Source: Streptomyces ochraceiscleroticus
GTDB lineage: Bacteria > Actinomycetota > Actinomycetes > Streptomycetales > Streptomycetaceae
Direction: 5' to 3'
Assembly: GCF_000720485.1 (NCBI RefSeq)
Contig: NZ_JOAX01000019.1
Span: 62,001 to 126,000 of the forward strand
Length of the DNA stretch: 64,000 nt
Below the pieces are notes generated by a model. That model worked only from the letters and a program-made list of their open reading frames with translations. It was not told the DNA's origin and did no database searches. Below, piece after piece: positions 30,842-38,517 of this stretch (the stretch's first letter is position 1; each line of letters begins with the position of its first letter). The position numbers were made by a program, and so were the translations under genes.

Positions 30842-33226
30842 TCACCGCGCTTCCAGTGCCTCCAGGCCCGCCGGGAGCGCCTCGGTGTGCAGCACGCCCA
30901 TGCGCTGGGTGGCCCGGGTGAGGGCGACGTAGAGGTCGCTCACGCCGAATTCGGCCGGTTCCGCCACGAGTACCGTGTCGAACTCCAGTCCCTTGGCCTG
31001 CCGCGGGTCCAGGAGGACGACCGGGCTGGTCAGGTCGGGGGCCGGGCCGGCGGACGCGCCGGGGAGTGCGGTCAGCAGGGCTTCGTGGTGGTGCTTCTGG
31101 GCGATGACCGCGAGGCGCCCCTCGGCGTCGGCCTCCTCGGCGACCGCCTCGGCGACCGCGCGCGGCAGATCGTCGGTGCGGTGGGACCAGGGCGGTACGC
31201 CGGTGGAGCGGACCGAGCGCGGCGGCTCGAAGGCCGCGGCCGTCGGAGTACCGGCGTACGCCGCCCGGATCACCCCCGCCGCGGCCTCCATGATCTCGGC
31301 CGGGGTGCGGTAGTTGACGCCGAGGCGTACGTGCTCCCAGCGGTCGCCGACGTACGGCTCGAGGATCGACTCCCACGTGCCGCAGCTCCCCGGCTCCGCG
31401 GTCTGCGCCGGGTCGCCGACCAGCGTCATCGAGCGGGTCGGGCAGCGGCGCATCAGCAGCCGCCACATCATCGCGGACAGCTCCTGCGCCTCGTCCACGA
31501 TGATGTGGCCGAAGGCCCAGGTGCGGTCGGCGGCGGCGCGTTCGGCGGCGGTGCGGTGGTCGGCCTCCTCGTGCCGGTCGGCGAGGCGTTCGGCGTCGAC
31601 CAGGTCGTGCGCGGCCAGTACCTCCGAGTCCTCGTCGTCCTTGTCCTCGAACTCCTGGGTGCGGGAGCCGTACGAGAGGTCCAGCACGCCCTGCGCGTAC
31701 GCGATGCGCTCCTGGCGCTCGGCCTCGGCGGCGGCCTGAGCGGCCGAGTCGTCCTCGCCGAGCAGCTCGGCGGCCTCGTCCAGGAGGGGGATGTCGGCAG
31801 CGGTCCACTCGCCGCCCTCGCGCCGGATCGCGGCCGCGTCGGCCTCCGGGAGGTGCACGGGGTCGGCGAGGAAGTCGGCGACCAGCTCCTGTGGCGTGAG
31901 GACGGGCCACAGTTCGCCAATGGCGCGGTGCACCTCGCCGCTGGCCGCGATGGCCTTGCCGAGCTGGGCGATATCGTCGGGGCCGAGGAAGTTCGGGCCG
32001 CCGTACGGGTCGGCGCCGAGCCGGTCGGCGAGCTGGGCGGTGAGCGAGTCGATGATGCGGAAGGCGAAGTGCGGGCGTGCGAGGTTGTGCGGCAGCTTGG
32101 TCTCGCGCGCCTGGTGGCGGGCCTCCAGGACGATGTCCGCGTCCAGCAGCAGGTCGCCGTCCTCGTGCGGGATGACGGTGCCGGGCTCGGGCAGGGTCTG
32201 CCGGTCCTGTACGTACGCGGCCAGCGCGTCGGCCATCGCGGCGCCGCCCTTGACCGCGGCGGCCTCGGGCGTGTCCGTGCCGGTCGCGGTGACGCCAGGG
32301 AAGAGCTCGCCGGGCGAGGCGAGCAGCACACCGGTCTCGCCGAGCGCGGGCAGTACCTCGCCGATGTAGCCGAGGAACGCCGGGTTGGGGCCGACGATCA
32401 GTACGGCGCGGCGGGCGAGCAGCTCGCGGTGCGCGTACAGCAGGTACGCGGCGCGGTGCAGGGCGACGACGGTCTTGCCGGTGCCGGGGCCGCCCTCGAC
32501 GACCATGACGCCGCGGTGCGGGGCGCGGATGATGCGGTCCTGCTCGGCCTGGATGGTCTGCACGATGTCGTGCATCCGGCCGGTGCGCGCCGCGTCCAGC
32601 GCGGCGAGCAGCACGGTGTCCGCGTCGGTGCCCTCGTGGCCCGTGCGCACCGTGTCGGCGAGGTCCATGATCTCGTCGTGCAGTGCGGTGACGCGGCGGC
32701 CCGCGGTGGAGATGTGGCGCCGGCGGCGCAGGCCCATCGGGGTGTGGCCGGTGGCGAGGTAGAAGGGGCGGGCGACGTCGGCGCGCCAGTCGATGACCAG
32801 GGGCGTACGGTCGGCGTCGTCGCGCCGGATGCCGATGCGCCCGATGTGGTGGTCGGCGCCGTCGCGGAAGGAGAGCCGGCCGAAGCACAGGCCGTGCTCG
32901 CCCGCGTCGAAGGCGGCGAGCAGCCCGGCCTGCTCGGCCACGGTCACGTCCCGCTCCAGCCGCGCCTGCAGCGTGCCGGTGTCGGCCGCCGCCAGGGCGC
33001 CCTCCACGGCGGCACCCGCCCCGGCGCGCAGCTCGCCGAGGCGCTCGTAGAGCATGTCGATGAATTCCTGCTCCCGGCGCATTTCCGCGCGGGAAATCTC
33101 CTCGTCGGCGGACCGGCCCGGCCGTACGCCCGTTTCTTCGCCCGGCACCTGGATTGACAATTCGGCTCCCGCCTGGTTAAGATGACTCCAGAAAGCTTCG
33201 CCATGCCCGAATTCTTTCCAAGGCAT
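30842..33226 (-). CDS. helD: HelD-family RNA polymerase recycling ATPase (UvrD/Rep-like)
   Basis: Up to 794 residues. It begins with the coiled head that enters the RNA polymerase secondary channel in HelD (EQEFIDMLYERL, about 52-63), then superfamily 1 helicase motifs: Walker A GGPGTGKT (245-252), VDEAQELS (motif II), VGDPAQTA, GVNYRTPAEIM and LYVALTRATQRMGVL at the end. Actinobacterial HelD/HelR proteins remove stalled RNA polymerase from DNA, and some give rifamycin tolerance. The ATG at 33226 has GGGAG 5 nt upstream, but codons 1-22 have low third-position GC and a promoter-like box sits just before it. A TTG at 33160 with GGGAG upstream would give 772 residues and is perhaps the real start. 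HelD versus the HelR subgroup cannot be separated here. Confidence 0.85.
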   Translation of the reverse strand: MPWKEFGHGEAFWSHLNQAGAELSIQVPGEETGVRPGRSADEEISRAEMRREQEFIDMLYERLGELRAGAGAAVEGALAAADTGTLQARLERDVTVAEQAGLLAAFDAGEHGLCFGRLSFRDGADHHIGRIGIRRDDADRTPLVIDWRADVARPFYLATGHTPMGLRRRRHISTAGRRVTALHDEIMDLADTVRTGHEGTDADTVLLAALDAARTGRMHDIVQTIQAEQDRIIRAPHRGVMVVEGGPGTGKTVVALHRAAYLLYAHRELLARRAVLIVGPNPAFLGYIGEVLPALGETGVLLASPGELFPGVTATGTDTPEAAAVKGGAAMADALAAYVQDRQTLPEPGTVIPHEDGDLLLDADIVLEARHQARETKLPHNLARPHFAFRIIDSLTAQLADRLGADPYGGPNFLGPDDIAQLGKAIAASGEVHRAIGELWPVLTPQELVADFLADPVHLPEADAAAIRREGGEWTAADIPLLDEAAELLGEDDSAAQAAAEAERQERIAYAQGVLDLSYGSRTQEFEDKDDEDSEVLAAHDLVDAERLADRHEEADHRTAAERAAADRTWAFGHIIVDEAQELSAMMWRLLMRRCPTRSMTLVGDPAQTAEPGSCGTWESILEPYVGDRWEHVRLGVNYRTPAEIMEAAAGVIRAAYAGTPTAAAFEPPRSVRSTGVPPWSHRTDDLPRAVAEAVAEEADAEGRLAVIAQKHHHEALLTALPGASAGPAPDLTSPVVLLDPRQAKGLEFDTVLVAEPAEFGVSDLYVALTRATQRMGVLHTEALPAGLEALEAR

Positions 33227-33228
33227 GG
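33201..33228. promoter_or_regulatory. CCATGCC/GGCATGG inverted repeat in helD-type leader
   Basis: Perfect 7-bp arms CCATGCC (33201-33207) and GGCATGG (33222-33228), 14 bp apart, lie between the promoter-like boxes and the TTG alternative start of the HelD-type gene. It could be an operator or a leader stem containing the ATG 33226. Confidence 0.35.
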
Positions 33229-33236
33229 AAACTCCC

Positions 33237-33267
33237 AATATACGCGGAGACCCGCCCCGGCCGCCAA
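33237..33267 (-). promoter_or_regulatory. Possible promoter of the helD-type gene
   Basis: On the minus strand TTGGCG (33267-33262), 19-bp spacer and TATATT (33242-33237). The -35 lies in the right half of a GC hairpin. If used, transcripts start near 33230, which favours the downstream TTG start over ATG 33226. Confidence 0.4.
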
Positions 33268-33278
33268 TGCGACCGGGG
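33255..33278. terminator. Hairpin between the NCS1 permease and helD-type genes
   Basis: Arms 33255-33264 and 33269-33278 form a 10-bp stem with one G-U pair (in the minus-strand RNA) and loop of 4. It lies 23 bp beyond the permease stop. A T-rich tract follows it only on the plus strand. Confidence 0.5.
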
Positions 33279-33300
33279 CTTTGTTGTGTCCGCAGGTCCT

Positions 33301-34674
33301 TCAGTTTCCGCGAGCGCGGCGCAGCCGCAGCGGTGCGTAGACCACGACCGAGACGAGGAAGGCCACGAAGTACGCCAGGTCCGCGCCGTGCAGCGCCTCG
33401 GCGACCGGGCCGACGTACAGGGTCGTGTCCATGAACGGGACCGCGACGGCGAACGCGGCGACGAAGGCCAGCGCCGCCGGCCACCACGGCTGCGGACGGG
33501 CGAACTCCTCGTGCACATCGACCGGGGCGCCGCCGCGTGCCCGGGCGCGGGCGAGCCAGTCGATCGCGACGACGCCGATGAAGCCGGGAATCCAGTAGCC
33601 GACGAAGAGCAGCACGTTCTGGAAGCGGGCCGCGGTGTCGGCGGCGTGCATCCAGAGCACGAGCAGGAAGCCGAGCACGGCGGCCACGGCGGCGGCCAGC
33701 GGGCGGGGGATGCGGACCCCGGCCGTCTGGAGGGCCAGCGAACCGCTGTAGTCGTTCATGGCGTTGCTGCACACCGCGGACGCGGCAATGGCCAGCAGGC
33801 CGAAGGCGCCGAGCCCTCCGCCACCGAGCAGCTTCTGCACGCCGGCCGCCGTCTGGTCGGTGAAGAGGCCCGCCGCCCACAGGCCGAGCGTCTGCACCCA
33901 GAGGTACGCGGCGGCCATGCCGAGCAGGGTGTACCAGAACATCCGCTGCCGTGAGGACGAGCGCGGCAGGTACCGGCTGAAGTCCGAGGCGTACGGGGCC
34001 CAGGAGATCGCCAGGCTCAGCGCGACCGTGGTGGTCAGCAGGAAGGCGCCGGCCCGGTCGGCGCCGTGCGCGGTGGCGGCGGACGGCAGCGGGACTCCGT
34101 CGAGCAGCTTGACGCTGAGGGCGAGGAAGGCCGCGCCCAGCACGAAGGTCATCACGGTCTGGAGGCGGTGGATGGCCTCGTACCCGAGGACGCCGACGAC
34201 GCCCTGGAGGAGCAGCACGGTCAGCGCGCCCAGCCAGAAGGGCCAGCCCAGCAGCCGGGCGAGCGCGTCGCCGCCGAACAGGCCGATCAGCGCGTCCCAG
34301 GCGATGGAGGAGAGCCACTGCAGGACGCCGGGAAGGACGACGCCGCGGCCGAAGGCGAGCCGGGAAAGCGGGAGCTGTCCGGTGCCGGTGAGGCTGCCCC
34401 ACGTACCGAGGTAGGCGGACGGCGCCGCGCCGAGCAGCGTGCCGAGCGCCATCGCGGCGAACGCGGTCCAGAAGTCGAGCCCGAGGGCGATGCCGACGGT
34501 GCCGGTGAACACCCCGGTCATGGTCAGGTTGGGCGCGAACCACACGGTGAACAGGCGGCCGGGGCGGCCGTAGCGGTTGTTCTCGGGCACGGGGCCGATG
34601 CCGTGCCGTTCGACGGACAGGTCGCCGGAGCCGGCGGGCATCCGCCCGTCGAACACAGGACGCTCGATGGTCAT
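33301..34674 (-). CDS. NCS1-family permease (cytosine/HMP/thiazole type)
   Basis: A 457-residue protein with about 12 membrane segments of the nucleobase:cation symporter-1 family. The loop [14 protein letters not shown] and the helix-6 [13 protein letters not shown] signature are clear; [15 protein letters not shown] is the typical helix-8 region. ATG 34674 has GGAAG upstream. It is divergent from the TPP-controlled thiM-thiE pair. In this setting it likely imports a thiamine precursor (hydroxymethylpyrimidine as in CytX, or hydroxyethylthiazole), though purine/cytosine uptake is not excluded. The riboswitch is on the other strand and does not control it directly. Confidence 0.87.
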   Translation of the reverse strand: MTIERPVFDGRMPAGSGDLSVERHGIGPVPENNRYGRPGRLFTVWFAPNLTMTGVFTGTVGIALGLDFWTAFAAMALGTLLGAAPSAYLGTWGSLTGTGQLPLSRLAFGRGVVLPGVLQWLSSIAWDALIGLFGGDALARLLGWPFWLGALTVLLLQGVVGVLGYEAIHRLQTVMTFVLGAAFLALSVKLLDGVPLPSAATAHGADRAGAFLLTTTVALSLAISWAPYASDFSRYLPRSSSRQRMFWYTLLGMAAAYLWVQTLGLWAAGLFTDQTAAGVQKLLGGGGLGAFGLLAIAASAVCSNAMNDYSGSLALQTAGVRIPRPLAAAVAAVLGFLLVLWMHAADTAARFQNVLLFVGYWIPGFIGVVAIDWLARARARGGAPVDVHEEFARPQPWWPAALAFVAAFAVAVPFMDTTLYVGPVAEALHGADLAYFVAFLVSVVVYAPLRLRRARGN

Positions 34675-34733
34675 GGGTCTTCCAGGGGTTGGGGTTCCGG
34701 ATCGGGAACGGGGTGCGGGTAGCATGTGGGGCA

Positions 34734-34818
34734 CACGAGACACGGGGTGCCCCATCTCAAGGGCTGAGATCACACCCGTCGAACCTGATCTGGTTCGCAC
34801 CAGCGAAGGGATGTCACA
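34734..34818 (+). ncRNA. TPP (THI-box) riboswitch
   Basis: The thi-box elements are present in order: ACGGGGTGCC (about 34740-34750), GGCTGAGATCACACCC (34762-34777), GAACCTGATCTGGTT (34781-34795) and GCGAAGGGA (about 34803-34811). It ends shortly before the thiM ribosome-binding site (GAGGAA, 34819-34824), so translational control by sequestering that site is likely. This is an unambiguous TPP aptamer. Confidence 0.95.
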
Positions 34819-34831
34819 GAGGAATGCCCCT

Positions 34832-35668
34832 ATGACGCGTCCGGCCGACGACCTGCTTGCCACTGCCCGGCAAGCGCTCATCCGCGTACGCCATGAAACA
34901 CCACTGGTGCAGTGCCTCACCAACCAGGTCGTTTCGAACTTCACGGCCAACGTCCTGCTCGCCCTGGGCGCCGCCCCCGCCATGGTGGACATCCATGAGG
35001 AGGCCGGCCCGTTCGCCAGGGCCGCCTCCGGAGTGCTGGTCAACCTGGGCACACCGCACGCCGAACAGCGCGCGGCCATGACCGAGGCGGTGGCGTCGGC
35101 GTCCCGGGCCGGGACGCCGTGGGTGCTGGACCCGGTGGCGATCGGCTCGCTGCCGGTACGGACGGCGCTGGCGCACCGACTGGCCGCGCAGGGCCCGGCC
35201 GTCGTGCGCGGCAACGCCTCGGAGATCATCGCGCTGGCCGGGACCGGTGGCGGCGGGCGCGGGGTGGACGCGACGGACGAGGTCGAGTCGGCGGCCGCGG
35301 CGGCGGGCACGCTGGCCCGCGCGACGGGTGCCGTGGTCGCGGTCTCCGGGCCGGTCGACCTGCTCACGGACGGCGAGCGGACGGTACGGGTCACCAACGG
35401 GGACCCGCTGCTGACCCGGGTGACCGGCGGCGGCTGCGCGCTCGGCGCGGTGCTGGCGGCCTTCGCCCCGCCCGCCGAGCCCTCCCCGGCCTCGGACGGT
35501 GACCGGCTCGCCGCCGCGGTCGCCGCCGTGACGGTCTACACCGTGGCAGCCGAGGTCGCGGCCGAGCACAGCACTGGCCCCGGCAGCTTCGCGGTGGCCT
35601 TCCTGGACGCGCTGTACGGCCTCGACGAGGAGACGCTCGAGAAGCGGGCGGCCATCTCGTGGGCGTGA
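34832..35668 (+). CDS. thiM: Hydroxyethylthiazole kinase
   Basis: A 278-residue ribokinase-like ThiM, phosphorylating 4-methyl-5-(2-hydroxyethyl)thiazole in thiamine salvage. Signature stretches: [21 protein letters not shown] (about 24-44, here split by family as LVQCxTNxV), [25 protein letters not shown] and the catalytic [12 protein letters not shown] with the ATP-site Cys. ATG 34832 stands behind the TPP riboswitch with GAGGAA 7 nt upstream. Overlaps thiE and is co-transcribed with it. Confidence 0.95.
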   Translation: MTRPADDLLATARQALIRVRHETPLVQCLTNQVVSNFTANVLLALGAAPAMVDIHEEAGPFARAASGVLVNLGTPHAEQRAAMTEAVASASRAGTPWVLDPVAIGSLPVRTALAHRLAAQGPAVVRGNASEIIALAGTGGGGRGVDATDEVESAAAAAGTLARATGAVVAVSGPVDLLTDGERTVRVTNGDPLLTRVTGGGCALGAVLAAFAPPAEPSPASDGDRLAAAVAAVTVYTVAAEVAAEHSTGPGSFAVAFLDALYGLDEETLEKRAAISWA

Positions 35669-36342
35669 AGGGGAACTTCGGCCCGCCCGCACCGCCGGAC
35701 CTCTCCGTGTACCTGGTCTCCGACGCGGCGCAGGCCGCCGCGTGCGGCCGGGACGTGCCCGGCACGGTCGCCGAGGCGGTGGCCGGCGGGGTCACGGCGG
35801 TACAGGTGCGGGAGAAGGACGGCACGGCCCGGGACTTCCTCGACTCCGTACTGCGGATCTCCGCCGTACTGCCCGAACACGTCGCGCTGTTCGTGAACGA
35901 CCGGGTGGATGTGTACCTGGCGGCACGGGCGGCCGGCGCGCGGGTGACCGGGGTGCACATCGGTCAGTCCGACCTTCCGGTGGCGGCCGTCCGCACGCTG
36001 ACCGGGCCGGAAGCGGTGATCGGGCTGAGCGCCGCGACCGAGGACGAACTGCGGGCCGCCGCCAAGGAACCGGCCCGGGTCGACTACGTCGGCATCGGCG
36101 CCCTGCACGCCACGCGTACAAAGGCGGACGCGCCGCCGGAGCTGGGCATCGAGGGCTTCGCCCGGCTGGCGCCGCCCACGCCGCTGCCGGCGGTGGCGAT
36201 CGGCGGGGTGACGGTGGCGGACATGGCGCCGCTGCGGGCCGCGGGCGCGGCGGGCGGCGCGGTCGTCTCGGGCATCTGCGCGGCCGCCGACCCCCGTACG
36301 GCGGCGCGCGCTTATGCGGAGGCGTGGGGCCGAAGCGCCTGA
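35659..36342 (+). CDS. thiE: Thiamine-phosphate synthase
   Basis: A ThiE TIM barrel of 227 residues from GTG 35659, or 225 from GTG 35665, which gives the 4-bp GTGA overlap with the thiM stop that this genome favours. Motifs: [16 protein letters not shown] (pyrophosphate side), [44 protein letters not shown] and PAVAIGGV. It joins HMP-PP with thiazole phosphate from ThiM. Together with ThiM it forms a salvage unit under the TPP riboswitch. Confidence 0.95.
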   Translation: MGVKGNFGPPAPPDLSVYLVSDAAQAAACGRDVPGTVAEAVAGGVTAVQVREKDGTARDFLDSVLRISAVLPEHVALFVNDRVDVYLAARAAGARVTGVHIGQSDLPVAAVRTLTGPEAVIGLSAATEDELRAAAKEPARVDYVGIGALHATRTKADAPPELGIEGFARLAPPTPLPAVAIGGVTVADMAPLRAAGAAGGAVVSGICAAADPRTAARAYAEAWGRSA

Positions 36343-36369
36343 GAGCCATTGTCGGCTCTGCCGGTCCGG

Positions 36370-36597
36370 CTACTGGGCGGCCAGCGCGCTCAGATCGAAC
36401 TCGCCGTCCGAGTAAGAGCGTTCGGTGCGCCCCGGTGGCAACAGCCGGTAGGTGCCGACCACTTCGCCGATCACCGTCTCGGTCACGATCAGGTGGTCGG
36501 CGAGGCCGTCGAAGATGTCCGTGTCATGGCCCGCCGGCGCCGGGGCGAGGGTGACGCAGGCGCGGGTTTCCGGCGCGGTCGATGGCGTCGTCCTCAT
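36370..36597 (-). pseudogene. Truncated GNAT (Acetyltransf_5) copy
   Basis: A 75-residue ORF whose residues 22-75 closely match the segment around residues 48-103 of the complete GNAT protein encoded next door (shared text includes GEVVGTYRLLPPGR and GEFDL). It stops after LAAQ where the full protein continues for about 145 residues, and the N-terminal 45-50 residues are also shortened. Same strand, same order, so it looks like a decayed tandem duplicate. A functional mini-protein is possible but unlikely. Confidence 0.7.
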
Positions 36598-36722
36598 GGG
36601 TCTCGCTCTCCGTTCGCTGGGTGTCCGCGGCGCGGGAACGGGTACTCGACGGGACCGCACCGTTCCCGACCGACGGTAGGAGCCGGGTGAACCGCACCGC
36701 AGCGCCCGAAGGTCTGAGGCGG

Positions 36723-36742
36723 CCCCTGACATTCGTCAGGGG
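36723..36742 (-). terminator. Hairpin downstream of the GNAT gene
   Basis: A perfect 8-bp stem CCCCTGAC (36723-36730) and GTCAGGGG (36735-36742) with loop ATTC, about 50 bp after the GNAT stop and before the truncated copy. It separates the two transcriptionally. Confidence 0.55.
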
Positions 36743-36794
36743 TCCCCTTCCGCCGGGCGGAGGAGCGCGGCCCCGGTGCGCACCAGGGGTATGC

Positions 36795-37538
36795 CTACTC
36801 GCCCAGGAAGAAACGCCGGTAGCGGTCGTCGATCCGCTCCATGTCCAGCAGCACAAAGAAGTCCGCGACGCCGGACTCCGGGTCATGGGCCGGTGCCCCG
36901 CACATCCAGGCGCCGATCCGGAGGTAGCCGCGGAGCAGCGGCGGCAGCAGCGCGTAACTCGGCTCGTTCTCGATCACGCCCGGCGGCGTCCACGGGCGGT
37001 GCGGGTGCACCCGCAGCTCGGCCGGGGAGCAGTGCTTCGTCGTCCCCAGCAGCCAGGCGTGCGAGGCCGCTTGGCCGCCGTCGGCCAGCGGTACGGCGGC
37101 TCGGCCCGCGAGGTAGCGGTGGCCGGAGAGAAGGGCGTACCGGGCGAGCGCGGCCCACATCAGGTTGATCACCGCGCCGGTCCGGTGGTCCGGGTGTACG
37201 CACGCGCGCTCGGCCTCCACCATCCGCCCGCGCACCTCGTGCAGCGCCCGCAGGTCGAATTCGCCCTCGGAGGAGGAGCGTTCGCTGCGCCCCGGGGGCA
37301 GCAGGCGGTACGTACCGACCACCTCGCCACTGGCGGTGTCCGTGACGAGCAGGTGGTCCGCCGACGCGTCGAAGCCGTCGACGTCGTGGCCGGCCGACCG
37401 GGTGCGCAACCGGGCCCCCGGCTCCCCGCCGAAGACCCGGTGGCGCAGCCGCTGCGCGGCCCGTATCTCCTCCGTCGTGTCCGCGATGGAGGTGACGTAC
37501 GAACCGGTGCCCGCGTCAGCGGTGGATACCGAGAGCAT
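36795..37538 (-). CDS. GNAT N-acyltransferase, OlsB/hemolysin-like (Acetyltransf_5)
   Basis: A 247-residue acyltransferase of the PF13444 group, which includes OlsB-type N-acyltransferases and autoinducer synthases. Visible: AAQRLRHRVFGGE (about 27-39), DASADHLLVTD, GEVVGTYRLLPPG (about 70-82), EAERACVHPDHR and a C-terminal LLPPLLRGYLRIGAWMCG, where acyl-ACP-using members bind. ATG 37538 has AGGGAG 10 nt upstream. The product may make an N-acyl amino acid (ornithine-lipid-like) or simply acylate a small molecule; no OlsA partner lies next to it. Confidence 0.8.
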   Translation of the reverse strand: MLSVSTADAGTGSYVTSIADTTEEIRAAQRLRHRVFGGEPGARLRTRSAGHDVDGFDASADHLLVTDTASGEVVGTYRLLPPGRSERSSSEGEFDLRALHEVRGRMVEAERACVHPDHRTGAVINLMWAALARYALLSGHRYLAGRAAVPLADGGQAASHAWLLGTTKHCSPAELRVHPHRPWTPPGVIENEPSYALLPPLLRGYLRIGAWMCGAPAHDPESGVADFFVLLDMERIDDRYRRFFLGE

Positions 37539-37899
37539 GAGAAACGTTCTCCCTTCCTGGGGAACTTTCTGGGGAACTTCTTGGGGACGGCCGGCGCCGG
37601 CACGCACGCCCGGCGGACACTCGCGCCGGAACGGCGGGTGCCCCGCCCGACCATGAAAGCTACGAGTGCCCCTCGGGGCCCGGCATCGGCCGAAAGACAC
37701 CGGCCGTTCCCGCCGTTCGGCAGGCACCCCTACCGCGCCCAGGCGCCGGGCCCAACAGAGCCTGCCGGTCCCAGTACGAGGCCGAGCGGCCCTGCCCGCC
37801 GGGCGCCGAGGGGTGGCAGAATCCCACTCGCTCCCGCGTCGCGGCACGGCGGGCCGCGACGGCTTGTCCCACCAGGTCTTGATGCCGAGGGAGACCGCG
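37539..37899. other. Intergenic region between GNAT and STAS-like genes
   Basis: 361 bp between two divergent starts. It holds a short tandem repeat of 12 bp (about 37556-37591, two near-exact copies of CTGGGGAACTT-type text and a third decayed one). GAGAA/TTCTC arms flank the GNAT ribosome-binding site. Several long open frames cross it but show no third-position bias agreeing with one frame. Both promoters must lie here, and no clear consensus is seen. Confidence 0.6.
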
Positions 37900-38481
37900 A
37901 TGACGTGGACCGCCCCTTCCCTGCACCCGTTGTGGACCTCTGTCCTCAGCCGACTCAGGCCGGCCCTCCTGCCGGTGCCTTCGCTGAGGACCCGACCAGC
38001 CGGAACAGCCCGAACGGCCCGAACGGCCGGTGCCGCAGCGGCGGCCGGCAGCGCTGACGGCGGGATCGGACCGTCCCCGGTCGCGGTACGCCGGTACGCC
38101 GACCGCACCGTCATCGAGGTGCACCGCCCGATCCGGCCTGCCGCCGAACCCCACCTGGGACGGCTCCTGAACGCCGTCATCCGCCCCGGCAGCGGCGATG
38201 TCGTCGTCGACCTGCACCGGGTGGGCCGGGCGGACGACGCCGCGGCCCTGGTCCGCTTGGCCCAGGTGCTCTGCGCCCACCACGAGGTGGACTGCTCGGT
38301 CGAGTACGACGCGTCGGAGGCCGTGGCCCGCTCGTCCCCGAGCAGACGGCTGCCCGCCGCGCGGGCAGCCCCGCAGGGAAGCGACCTCTGTATGCCGAAA
38401 TCGCTATCTGATAACGGACTTCCGTTCGAACGTCCCTTTCACCACGTCCGCCCCGTACCGTGCTTCTCAATGCCCCATTGA
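37900..38481 (+). CDS. STAS-like hypothetical protein
   Basis: A 193-residue protein of uncertain family. A low-complexity Ala/Arg/Thr head (1-55) precedes a compact alpha/beta region (about 60-145: TVIEVHRPIRPAAEPHLG, then DVVVDLHRVGRADDAAALVR) with the strand-helix rhythm of STAS anti-anti-sigma domains, though the phosphorylated Ser/Thr position reads Ala/Asp. The tail (160-193) is atypical and overlaps promoter-like palindromic DNA of the next gene. ATG 37900 has GAGGGAG 7 nt upstream. A regulatory role is only suggested. Confidence 0.55.
   Translation: MTWTAPSLHPLWTSVLSRLRPALLPVPSLRTRPAGTARTARTAGAAAAAGSADGGIGPSPVAVRRYADRTVIEVHRPIRPAAEPHLGRLLNAVIRPGSGDVVVDLHRVGRADDAAALVRLAQVLCAHHEVDCSVEYDASEAVARSSPSRRLPAARAAPQGSDLCMPKSLSDNGLPFERPFHHVRPVPCFSMPH
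38413..38426. promoter_or_regulatory. AACGGA/TCCGTT palindrome before the PBP gene
   Basis: Perfect 6-bp arms around CT, 92 bp before the penicillin-binding protein start and inside the 3' end of the STAS-like ORF. A possible operator for the PBP gene. Confidence 0.3.
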
Positions 38482-38517
38482 TCTTGTTCAGGGGGCTCCT
38501 GGGGAGGGGGACGCGCC

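Noticed and set aside
33160..33300. Rifamycin-associated element before the HelD-type gene
   Set aside because: GGGGCTT is present on the plus strand near 33275, but the remainder of the published palindrome does not match well enough.
34620..34740. Riboswitch control of the NCS1 permease
   Set aside because: The TPP aptamer is read on the plus strand toward thiM; the permease is transcribed from the minus strand.
36598..36732. Extending the truncated GNAT ORF upstream
   Set aside because: The extra residues are Arg/Pro low-complexity and do not match the N-terminus of the intact paralogue.
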